NCBI GenBank assembly: GCA_963715675.1
Contig: OY970265.1
Span: 4,402,001 to 4,466,000, forward strand
Reading direction: 5' to 3'
Length of the DNA: 64,000 nt
From: DASVWZ01 sp963715675
Lineage (GTDB): Bacteria; Acidobacteriota; Terriglobia; Terriglobales; Acidobacteriaceae
How positions within the stretch are numbered: position 1 is the stretch's first letter; each line of letters begins with the position of its first letter. The translations under genes and the position numbers were made by a program. Below the pieces are notes generated by a model. That model was not told where the DNA came from. It was given only the letters and a program-made list of their open reading frames with translations, and did no database searches. This document shows positions 42,985 to 50,232 of this stretch, piece after piece.

Positions 42985-43768
42985 TGGGTACTCCTGCTGT
43001 CGAACGGGACTTCTCGCTGGACTTGTCCTGGGCCAGAAAGCCGATCAGCTTGTTTTCCAGCATGCGGGGATTCATGCCCTCCAGAATTGACACCACGCCC
43101 TCCAACGTCATTTCGCGCATGATCTGTTCTTCGCGAATTCGCATCCGCAGTTTCCCCGCCGAGGGCAGGAAAAAGAGGTTTGCAGAACCCACTCCATAAA
43201 TGGTCGCGACGAACGCCACTGCGATGCCCCGGCCAACTTCGTCGATCTGGTCGAGGTGCTGCATGACTTGGATCAGTCCCATGACCGCGCCAATGATTCC
43301 GATGGTGGGCGAGAAGCCACCCGCCGATTCGAACACCTGTGGGATTCTCTCTTCGCGCTCGGCTTGATTGTCCATTTCGAGTTCCATCATGTTCCGCAGT
43401 TCTTGCGGTTCGGTTCCGTCGACCGCCAGCATGAGAGATTTCTTCAGGAACGGTTCCCGGATCTGATCCAGTTCGGCATCGAGCGAAACAATTCCTTCGC
43501 GCCGGGCCCGTTTGGCGAACCTGACTAGTTCCTGCACCATCGCGGAAGGGTCGCGTTTTGGCTGAAAGAATACTTTGCCCAAGTAACGCACTGCCTTAGT
43601 AACCACCGGCAAAGGAAACTGGATCAGAACAGCCCCGGCCGTGCCTCCGAAGACAATCATGGCCGCCGTAGGTTGCAGCACCTGCGAAAGTCTGCCGCCT
43701 TCCAACAGCAGACCTCCCATGATGCCTCCGACTCCCAGAACCACGCCGCTCCAAGTGGCCTTGTCCAC
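42944..43768 (-). CDS. motA: Flagellar motor stator protein MotA
   Basis: 274 residues. Four membrane segments occur at about 5-22, 33-52, 150-172 and 183-203. Typical segments: PTAAMIVFGGTAGAVLIQFP, SAGGFSPTIGIIGAVMGLIQ and GRGIAVAFVATIYGVGSANL. The long cytoplasmic loop holds basic and acidic residues expected to touch FliG. The C-terminal tail is hydrophilic and not conserved. It follows flbD by 5 bp and overlaps motB. Confidence 0.95.
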   Translation of the reverse strand: MDKATWSGVVLGVGGIMGGLLLEGGRLSQVLQPTAAMIVFGGTAGAVLIQFPLPVVTKAVRYLGKVFFQPKRDPSAMVQELVRFAKRARREGIVSLDAELDQIREPFLKKSLMLAVDGTEPQELRNMMELEMDNQAEREERIPQVFESAGGFSPTIGIIGAVMGLIQVMQHLDQIDEVGRGIAVAFVATIYGVGSANLFFLPSAGKLRMRIREEQIMREMTLEGVVSILEGMNPRMLENKLIGFLAQDKSSEKSRSTAGVPSETSEKNQAASQS

Positions 43769-43773
43769 GAGCC

Positions 43774-44043
43774 CTACCCCTTGTGGTGCTCATTCAGTCC
43801 GGTTTCCGCCATGGCAAGCGCCTGGACCGTTGGTGGGCCAGCATCAGGAGCGCGAAGAACCCCTTGTAGAACGGACTGGCGAAACTGCACTACTCGCAAC
43901 ATCACCTCTTCCGCGCCCTCGCGGACCAGAATCTTCTCTCCGTTGATTAGGGTGATCACCGTGTCGGGGGCCTGCTCGACAAACTTGATCAAATCAGAGT
44001 TCACCATGAGAACGCTATTGTTCAGCCGGGTCAACTGGATCAT
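43774..44043 (-). CDS. flbD: FlbD-family flagellar protein
   Basis: 89 residues starting MIQLTRLNNSVLMVNSDLIK, with EQAPDTVITLINGEKILVRE and a trailing disordered tail. This small FlbD/SwrD family sits in flagellar operons and in Bacillus raises motor torque. It is not the NtrC-like FlbD of Caulobacter. First gene of flbD-motA-motB. Confidence 0.9.
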   Translation of the reverse strand: MIQLTRLNNSVLMVNSDLIKFVEQAPDTVITLINGEKILVREGAEEVMLRVVQFRQSVLQGVLRAPDAGPPTVQALAMAETGLNEHHKG

Positions 44044-44183
44044 GAAAGGCCTCGGTAGAGACACGCCCCCGGCACGAGGACTGTCGCTGGTTGGGTTCAT
44101 CGTCGGGGCGAGGCCAAAGGGTTAGGACTGGCAGGCGGCCGAGGGGAGTACAAAAGTGCTGCGGCTTCCGCGAGCCAAGAGGC

Positions 44184-44210
44184 TAAAGCGAATTTGCACC
44201 TAGCCGATGT
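44184..44210 (+). promoter_or_regulatory. Sigma-28 (FliA) promoter of the flagellin gene
   Basis: TAAA at 44184-44187, exactly 15 bp, then GCCGATGT at 44203-44210, against the consensus TAAA-N15-GCCGATAA. It lies about 115 bp before the flagellin ATG, in the right orientation. AAAGGAG precedes the start codon. Confidence 0.8.
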
Positions 44211-44326
44211 GAAGAACTGAAAGCAAACTTGGGCGCCTGTACTAGGGAGCAAAACAGGACCTCCGCGAAAGGTTCCAGGGAGGCGGTTCCAGAGAACACG
44301 GGCCCACACAAATTAAAGGAGCAACC

Positions 44327-46066
44327 ATGGCAATCAGTATTCTGAACAATCCAGCCTCCCTGGCCGCACAGAACCAGCTTGGCGTCACAAATATGAATCT
44401 CCAGAAGGCGCTTTATCAACTGTCTTCCGGATCGCGCATCAACACCGGAGCCGACGACGCTGCTGGTCTGGCAGTGGCGGACGGCTTAGCGGCGAACATC
44501 ACCGCCTTAACCCAATCCGCCCGCAACGCCAGCGACGGCGTAGGCAAGCTGCAAGTCGCCGATGGCGCCCTCGCCCAGGTGACTACGCTGCTGAACCGCG
44601 CCATCACCCTGGCCACCGAATCCGCCAACGGCACGCTGTCCGACACGCAACGCGCCCCGCTGCAGTCCGAATTCGCTTCCATCGCGACCGAAATCAACCG
44701 CATCGGCGCCACTACGAATTTCAACGGCCAGCAGGTATTCCAAAACGTTTCGGTCAATACCCAAGCCGGAGCCACCGGGGGGTTGAACGCGAGTACGACT
44801 TTAGGCGGCACACCGATGACTGACATTTCAACCTCGGGGTCGCAGGGTACGCCTCTTCTGGGTACCGCCGCCCTAGCCTCCGGAACCGCAGCCACGTGGG
44901 TCAGTACCTCTGCCCTGCTGACCCGCGCCACCAGCATCGCCAACGAGACTGTCACAATCTCGTTGACAAACCCCGGAACCGGCGCCAGCAGTTCTTATAT
45001 TTACCATGCCACCGCAAGCGGAGCGGGCAGCACGGTCGGGGACCTGCTGGATGCGATCAACAACGCCAGTAACGCAGGAACATTGACCGCCACAGGGCCT
45101 GTAGGGGCAGGCACAGCCGCCTTGACAATTACGGCAAACGGATCCGCCGTCTCTCTCTCCGAGAGTGGTGGCACTGGAATCGGCGGCGGAGCGCAGGGGG
45201 TCGCGGGACAGGCAGCCAATTTCACCATCGGCACGGCCAATCCATACACCTACACCACCTACGATTTTAACAAGGTCTCCGACCTGATGAACGCCATCAA
45301 TGCCGATGGAAGATATACAGCGGCCATCCCCGGCAGCACCGGCAAACTGACCATCGGCTACGGGACTGTGCAAGAGCCGCCAGATGGCAATACCGCCGCC
45401 GCGGTAACCACTACCATAAACGGCGCCTCCAGCAACTGGGCGGTATTCGGCGCCTTCAGCAGCGCTGGTGCAGGTAAGACTTTCACCATTCAGGCTTCTG
45501 GCGCGGCGCAGGCCACGAGCTTTGTCGATGAGGGTAACCTGACCGTCCGGGCTCTTATCACCGACATCCAGAATATGGGACTCTCCGCCCAGCTCGACAA
45601 CAACGGTCACCTGGTCGTAGGAGATCCAAACAATCCGAACAATGCGCCAACCGTCACCGGCACGATGACCACCGGTGGCGTCCTCGGCACTTTTGCCGCG
45701 GGTAGCCAGCAAAGCGTTGGAGCGGCGACCGACATCTACCTGACAGACGACAGCGCCAACGCGGCGAACAGCATCGCCGTGGTGTTCGGTGCACTGTCGT
45801 CGAGCAGCATGAACGGCGCCAGTATCGCCAGCGATAACCTGTCGACGCAGTCCGCCGCGCAATCTGCGCTGGCAGATATCTCGTCGGCGATTAACGACGT
45901 AGCCGCCTTACGAGGCACGCTCGGAGCCAGCGTCAACCGGCTGCAGAGCGCCACCAACGTCATCAACAACAACATCCAAAACCTGACCGCAGCGCAAGAC
46001 AACATCCGCGCTGCCGACATTCCCTCGACGGTAGCCAGCATGGCGAAGTATCCGGTCGTATTCTGA
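44327..46066 (+). CDS. fliC: Flagellin, C-terminally truncated
   Basis: 579 residues. The N-terminal D0/D1 region is canonical: MAISILNNPASLAAQNQLGV, LYQLSSGSRINTGADDAAGL, VADGLAANITALTQSARNAS, IATEINRIGATTNFNGQQVF. A variable Ser/Thr/Gly/Ala-rich centre follows (~150-490), then the D1-C helix LSTQSAAQSALADISSAIND to NNIQNLTAAQDNIRAADIPS. It should continue past VASMAKY with the terminal D0 helix of about two dozen residues, but reads PVVF and stops. The DNA there is the start of flgE on the other strand. Such a flagellin would probably not polymerise. It is under an intact sigma-28 promoter. Confidence 0.9.
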   Translation: MAISILNNPASLAAQNQLGVTNMNLQKALYQLSSGSRINTGADDAAGLAVADGLAANITALTQSARNASDGVGKLQVADGALAQVTTLLNRAITLATESANGTLSDTQRAPLQSEFASIATEINRIGATTNFNGQQVFQNVSVNTQAGATGGLNASTTLGGTPMTDISTSGSQGTPLLGTAALASGTAATWVSTSALLTRATSIANETVTISLTNPGTGASSSYIYHATASGAGSTVGDLLDAINNASNAGTLTATGPVGAGTAALTITANGSAVSLSESGGTGIGGGAQGVAGQAANFTIGTANPYTYTTYDFNKVSDLMNAINADGRYTAAIPGSTGKLTIGYGTVQEPPDGNTAAAVTTTINGASSNWAVFGAFSSAGAGKTFTIQASGAAQATSFVDEGNLTVRALITDIQNMGLSAQLDNNGHLVVGDPNNPNNAPTVTGTMTTGGVLGTFAAGSQQSVGAATDIYLTDDSANAANSIAVVFGALSSSSMNGASIASDNLSTQSAAQSALADISSAINDVAALRGTLGASVNRLQSATNVINNNIQNLTAAQDNIRAADIPSTVASMAKYPVVF

Positions 46067-46146
46067 TTTGCCAGATTGTTGGCGATCGCCGAAAGCGCGG
46101 TGGATTCAGCGGTGAGCCCGGAAAGCGGGATCGAGAAATTAGGCAT
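46048..46146 (-). pseudogene. flgE: flgE 5' fragment (33 codons of flagellar hook protein)
   Basis: MPNFSIPLSGLTAESTALSA followed by IANNLANQNTTGY is the hallmark N-terminus of flagellar hook/rod proteins, whose next residue is normally Lys. Exactly there (46048-46050) the DNA switches to the antisense of the flagellin 3' end, and the frame continues meaninglessly to 45736. The rest of flgE is absent between here and flbD. The ATG overlaps the flgD stop (TAATG), the normal operon join, so fliK-flgD-flgE was once intact. Confidence 0.85.
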
Positions 46147-46463
46147 TAGTTTGCTCCTTGTACGGAATTGGTTGCACCACTGCCAGAACCCGTGCCGGTG
46201 GTGCCGGATGAACCGAAGACGGTTGTCAGCTTCTGATTGATCTGGGCGAGCTGGTCCAGCATGTTGAACTGCACCAATTGGGAGGTGAAGGTGGAAGGAT
46301 CGACGGGATCCAGCGGACTCTGATTCTCCAGCTGGGTGGTGAGCAGCTGCATGAACTGGTCTCCCAGGTTCGTAGCCGAACTGCTAGTCGATGTGCTGGA
46401 GCTCTGCGTTGCCATTTCGCTGCCCAGGCGGGCGACGATCTCGGATGGTATGGCGTGAATCAT
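46146..46463 (-). CDS. flgD: FlgD hook-capping protein, short form
   Basis: 105 residues. A Ser/Thr-rich N-terminus precedes the conserved FlgD scaffold region LGDQFMQLLTTQLENQSPLD, PVDPSTFTSQLVQFNMLDQL, and a Gly/Ser/Thr tail. FlgD caps the growing hook so that FlgE subunits can polymerise. The usual C-terminal FLN/Tudor-like part is missing, leaving only the N-terminal domain; some lineages have such short forms. fliK ends 26 bp upstream; flgE follows with TAATG overlap. Confidence 0.9.
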   Translation of the reverse strand: MIHAIPSEIVARLGSEMATQSSSTSTSSSATNLGDQFMQLLTTQLENQSPLDPVDPSTFTSQLVQFNMLDQLAQINQKLTTVFGSSGTTGTGSGSGATNSVQGAN

Positions 46464-46489
46464 GATGGGTTCTCCTTGGGTGGCTCGCT

Positions 46490-48286
46490 TCAGGCGAGCA
46501 CACTGAGTTTTGTATTTTCCTCGATGCTGATGGTTTCCTCCGGTGGGCTGCCTTGCGCGTCCTCCGGAGGCAGCCCCCCAGTCGTACTCGCGCTGCTTTG
46601 CCTGAACGGCCGGGAATGCTGGTTGGCTCCGCCGGACAGGTCCGCGCCAAACCCGGCACAGTTCTCCAGGAAACGAATGTCTTCCAAACGGAGGTCGTGC
46701 TGGCGGAAGGTGGTCTGCAAGATTGGTACTTCGGAGCTCAAAAAGGTCCTCAGGTTGCCTTTTTCACTGCCCACGGTCAGTCCCAGTTGGCTCTCGCGAA
46801 CTACCGTGTGCACCTCCACACTGCCAAAGGCCTGGGTGCGGAAGCCGATGTGCATCTCAGATTGGGAGATTCCATTGACCATGCGCGCCAGTTGCACCGG
46901 GCCGGTACTGATTGGCTGGGCTGGCGCGTTCTCCGCCGCAGGCAAGGCCGGGTGCTCGACGGTGGGGGGCGACGGATTCTGGGTTGCAGCCTCCTGAGTT
47001 TCCAGCGGGAGCGCATTCCCCAAAGACTCTGGAGCCGTCGCGTTGGTTGGTTGGCTGGAAGTAGTTTGAGGATCTGGGTCCACAATAATTGACCTGGGAT
47101 CTGGGTTCCCATGAAGCGATGCGTTCAAAGACGAATCGTCCTGATTCCCGCTGATACTGGAACCCCGCGCAGATTTCGGGCCGCGCGGAGGAGTCTCGGA
47201 AGAGGTTTGTTCGGACGAGGATAAACCGGCGAACTTGCCGCTCGCCGGTGTTACCTGGGTAGGATCGGAATCTTGCGCGCCTATAGCGGCGTGAGCTTGG
47301 CCGAACCCGGGATGATCATGGCTTGCAGTCCTGCTGACGGGGTTGGTCACAGTGGCCGGTTCGGCGGCAAGCGTCACGTTCAGGACCGTATGGAGCGCGG
47401 GCGACGAGACGAGTGGCACAATCCGAATGCCTGAGTTCCCTAACTCGGGCTGCAGCTTTGCCGGCATCGCCAGGAAGCGGGCTGCTGATTCTACGGCTGG
47501 AACGTCACTGGCAGCCGACGGCATCTCATTCTCAGTCGAAAGCAGCGGTTGCGTCGTTTGGGTCAGCGGCGCCGGCTGCGGGTCAAGCCCAGGGTCTCGG
47601 GCAGGATCGGCAAGCGTGGTCGATTCCGGCTTCGGGGTAGAACCATTCGGCGCGGTGGATAGAACGTTACACGCCGCGACATGGGATCCCGCGGGAACAG
47701 CCGTGGAATCCGGGGCTGGTGTTGCCAAGGCGGGCATGACATCCGCAATGGGTGTGGACACGGCATCGGCTTCCGCAAGCGCAAAGCGGTTCGAGCCTGA
47801 GCAGGCAAACTGGGTGGCGGATACCGGTTCCACTGCGCTCGCGGGAACGGGCGCGCATTCGGCCGCCGAGGTGAAATGAGCGCTTCCACCTGCCGCGGAC
47901 GCTGCATCGGTTTGCGATGTCCCAATACTCGCGGTGCTGATTGCCGGGTTGCTGGTTTGGACTGGCATTGCCAGGAACGGAGTCGGGGCATCGAAGGTTA
48001 ATACAGGAACGGCATCGGCCAATGTTCCCGAAGCGGTGCGATCCGGCAGGACCGCGATTGGCGGACGTGCGTCCGCTAGCTTTGGCGTACCGATAGTTGG
48101 AGTCTTCTTCCGCGCAGCCGCCGCATCCCCAGGCGCGAAGGCGCTGGGTGGAAGGGAGAGATCTGCGCCAGTTGCCCTCGACAGCACGCTGGTGAACGGA
48201 GCGGTGCTTGGCACCGCAGAGGCAATAGCAGGAGACGCGGCTGTAATCGGAGCTGCAAAGTCGAGTTGGACTAGATTTGCCGCCAT
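46490..48286 (-). CDS. fliK: Flagellar hook-length control protein FliK
   Basis: 598 residues. A long low-complexity Ala/Pro/Ser/Thr-rich N-terminal ruler region (~1-440) precedes a compact C-terminal Flg_hook domain (~490-575) with GPVQLARMVNGISQSEMHIG, FRTQAFGSVEVHTVVRESQL and GLTVGSEKGNLRTFLSSEVP. FliK measures the hook and switches the export apparatus from hook to filament substrates. It is the first visible gene of a minus-strand operon with flgD and flgE. Confidence 0.9.
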   Translation of the reverse strand: MAANLVQLDFAAPITAASPAIASAVPSTAPFTSVLSRATGADLSLPPSAFAPGDAAAARKKTPTIGTPKLADARPPIAVLPDRTASGTLADAVPVLTFDAPTPFLAMPVQTSNPAISTASIGTSQTDAASAAGGSAHFTSAAECAPVPASAVEPVSATQFACSGSNRFALAEADAVSTPIADVMPALATPAPDSTAVPAGSHVAACNVLSTAPNGSTPKPESTTLADPARDPGLDPQPAPLTQTTQPLLSTENEMPSAASDVPAVESAARFLAMPAKLQPELGNSGIRIVPLVSSPALHTVLNVTLAAEPATVTNPVSRTASHDHPGFGQAHAAIGAQDSDPTQVTPASGKFAGLSSSEQTSSETPPRGPKSARGSSISGNQDDSSLNASLHGNPDPRSIIVDPDPQTTSSQPTNATAPESLGNALPLETQEAATQNPSPPTVEHPALPAAENAPAQPISTGPVQLARMVNGISQSEMHIGFRTQAFGSVEVHTVVRESQLGLTVGSEKGNLRTFLSSEVPILQTTFRQHDLRLEDIRFLENCAGFGADLSGGANQHSRPFRQSSASTTGGLPPEDAQGSPPEETISIEENTKLSVLA

Positions 48287-48316
48287 GCTTTCTGCGCTGA
48301 CCTGTCACGCCTCAAA

Positions 48317-48334
48317 AGCATGTGGATAGCCAAA
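48317..48334 (-). promoter_or_regulatory. Possible sigma-54 promoter of the fliK operon
   Basis: The minus strand reads TTGGCTATCCACATGCT, i.e. TTGGC and TGCT with GG-N10-GC spacing as in -24/-12 promoters. It lies about 30 bp upstream of the fliK start. Flagellar hook genes are often sigma-54 dependent, which supports but does not prove the call. Confidence 0.4.
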
Positions 48335-48714
48335 AGGTTGCGCCCCAGCGCGGCACAATCGGGTGGCGGGAAAACGGTTGAAATTCAATGCCGTGTCAGG
48401 ATTGGACGATATCAGGAGAAAGATTGCGGAAAGTCAGGGGTGCGGTTTTGTGGGCAGGGTCTGCCTATCGCAGGCGGCAAGGTTGGCCGGATTTTCGAAG
48501 TGTGGATGATGGGAAACTGTTCCGGCATTTCTTCTGCATCGTCCTCTTCTTGGTTATTCTGAGCTGAAGAGCGGTTTGCTTTGGTCTTGCGGAGAGAGGT
48601 TTCCGAAGGGAATCCCGACTTTGGCGAGGCGCATTGGCTGAGAGTGCGAAGTTTACTGTTTGATTACTAAATAACGGGTACACCCCCTCCCCCTGGGTCT
48701 AGTGGGATCATCAG

Positions 48715-48910
48715 GTTACGGACTTTTGGCCCGCAAAATCTAGAGCCGATTGGGGTTATAGGCAAAATCTAGAAAGCATGGGAGTTAGGGCTCCTGGTTT
48801 CGTTGAGTATATCATGTAGATATTATACATGGTTAATAATATTCCAATAGTATATGGATGTCAAGACCCCAGTCCGCCAGAATGCAGAGCGAGGCTGACC
48901 TGTGCGACGG
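48715..48910. repeat. Diverged direct repeat, left copy
   Basis: Carries TACGGACTTTTGGCCCGCAA then AATCTAGAGCC, GGCAAAATCTAGAAAGC and, after an AT-rich insert at ~48792-48855, GGATGTCAAGACCCCAGTCC and AGAATGCAGAGCGAGGCTGA. The same words in the same order, without the insert, occur at 52628-52740. Confidence 0.6.
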
Positions 48911-49471
48911 GGGCTACGGTCGCCAACACGGTCTGTTTCAGGGGTTTCGTTCAGGTATATGGGTATGTTTGCAATATGGTAAATAGGGAGTCAGGAGTCC
49001 CAGCCTGCCCATGGAACAAGTCGCTGTCACGCAAGAGTCGCCGTCAGATTGAACCCAAGTTTCCCCACCCTCTATCAATACTACCTTGCAAATCTGACAA
49101 GCAACTCGATGGGGGTTCGATTGGCAGGGGGTTGAGTTGCTGTCAAAGTCTTCCATGTCCTGTGCACGTACTGTGTACGTATGTACTACGTGGTTATGTA
49201 CGTCATATAGGTTGTCCGTGGTCGTCCTTACCCTTGTCTATAGACAACAGTAGACAACCGTAGCCATCCATTTCTTTTTCTCCGTTCATAGGTAGTAGGC
49301 GACCATAGGCGAAGGGCTACCATTGTCGCCTCTCTGATAGACGACCTCGATTTCCTGACAGCAACTCGCATCGATTCGACCGATTCGACCGACCGATTCG
49401 GGAGTGACGCCAACCATGGGAGTGCTGGCTAAAGGGGGCTCGTTTGAGGCGGTCCATTTCGGGAGGAAATA

Positions 49472-49535
49472 ATTGGGGTCAGTCCCGTCTGTCCCCGCAT
49501 TTGTCCTATTTGTCTCTATTTGTCCCGTCCCCAAC
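49472..49535. repeat. REP-like palindromic unit
   Basis: ATTGGGG (49472-49478) is mirrored by CCCCAAC (49529-49535). The interior holds reiterated GTCCCGTCTGTCCCC/TTTGTC words. A 17-base word, CTGTCCCCGCATTTGTC, occurs at 49489-49505 and again at 49614-49630. It resembles the ends seen beside REP-associated transposases, but none is here. Confidence 0.45.
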
Positions 49536-49603
49536 ATTTTGGCGTCCGGGGATACATTTTTGATCAACCAAAAAAATCTGGAAAATCGACGGAATCAATT
49601 TTT

Positions 49604-50038
49604 TCACATGTTCCTGTCCCCGCATTTGTCTCCCGAACTGGGCCTCTGGAACTTGCGGGTGCGAACTGAAGAGATCAACATGCTCACGCTTACAATTAAC
49701 GCTAGGCCCCACAATAGGTCGTCCGCCATTCTCAAAAATCCGGCAAGGCGTTGAGCGATCAGGGGCTGGATTTCTAACAAGAACGCGCCCGCAAGACTTA
49801 TGGTTATTGCGCCCAGTACAATGCGCTCACGAACGCATTTGACAGAAATAAAGAACTGCACAAGAATAGCAATCCCGACTAGGAGACCAATGCGAAGCAT
49901 CGTGTCGCCACCCTGAGTCCGATGCGGTTGGCCGCCGGTCAAGAGCATTACTCCACCGCAGAAAAACACGTAGAGCAATGCCACCTTCACGTTCCGAGAG
50001 GCGCATGACCGCATGTGTGCTTCGCGAGAGTCTCTCAT
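49604..50038 (-). CDS. Small four-helix membrane protein, candidate partner of the Rhs tail
   Basis: 144 residues. Four hydrophobic segments (VALLYVFFCGGVMLL, MLRIGLLVGIAILVQFFISV, IVLGAITISLAGAFLLEI, LLWGLALIVSVSMLISSV) and a basic, polar C-terminus. Its ATG overlaps the stop of the upstream Rhs C-terminal fragment as TAATG, the join typical of toxin-immunity or other coupled pairs. No family is recognised. An immunity role is inference from position and membrane character. Confidence 0.55.
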   Translation of the reverse strand: MRDSREAHMRSCASRNVKVALLYVFFCGGVMLLTGGQPHRTQGGDTMLRIGLLVGIAILVQFFISVKCVRERIVLGAITISLAGAFLLEIQPLIAQRLAGFLRMADDLLWGLALIVSVSMLISSVRTRKFQRPSSGDKCGDRNM

Positions 50039-50232
50039 TAGCTGCCACCGTAAACCGACTGCGTGCATTCTCTGTTCGCCTTAAGCGCGTGTCCAATATC
50101 CCAATACGCTGCGACACCGAGGTAGATAAGAGGAGCCAATGGGCCTCCTTTCAGATAATTAGCAGGAGCAAAGGGCGCGATATTTATTAGAACAGTTGTT
50201 GCCGTCTTGCCGAGGATGCCCGTTAATTCGTA
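50038..50232 (-). pseudogene. C-terminal tail of an Rhs-type gene, separated by the IS element
   Basis: Reading from the IS edge on the minus strand: YELTGILGKTATTVLINIAP, FAPANYLKGGPLAPLIYLGV, AAYWDIGHALKANRECTQSV, YGGS, stop at 50038-50040. It is in register with nothing upstream except through the IS. On the other side of the IS lies an Rhs core ending in KYSDFVLCTVGTEINDMLGN. The two halves plausibly form one variable C-terminal tip. The hydrophobic stretch suggests a membrane-acting tip, but this is speculative. Confidence 0.55.

Larger units (their letters stand above)
48334..49603. other. 1.27-kb low-coding, AT-richer stretch at the start of the accessory island
   Basis: No convincing gene is seen. 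Visible structure: a diverged repeat copy at 48715-48910 (interrupted by a ~65-bp AT-rich insert), GTACGTA-rich words at 49165-49205, the palindrome TTGTCTATAGACAA at 49234-49247 followed by a partial repeat, tandem CGATTCGAC units near 49374-49400, and a REP-like unit at 49472-49535. Short open frames here have atypical composition. It looks like decayed mobile or intergenic DNA. Confidence 0.5.

Noticed and set aside
45736..46047. Continuation of the flgE frame beyond codon 33
   Set aside because: The downstream residues are antisense flagellin with no hook-protein similarity, so flgE ends at the junction.
49374..49400. Tandem CGATTCGAC units considered as a CRISPR array
   Set aside because: The units are 4-9 bases, directly adjacent and without spacers, and no cas gene is present.
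49286..49567. 93-codon minus-strand frame with GRIGRIDASC-like sequence in the island
   Set aside because: It arises from tandem CGATTCGAC and GACAAAT repeats; low-complexity DNA explains the open frame.
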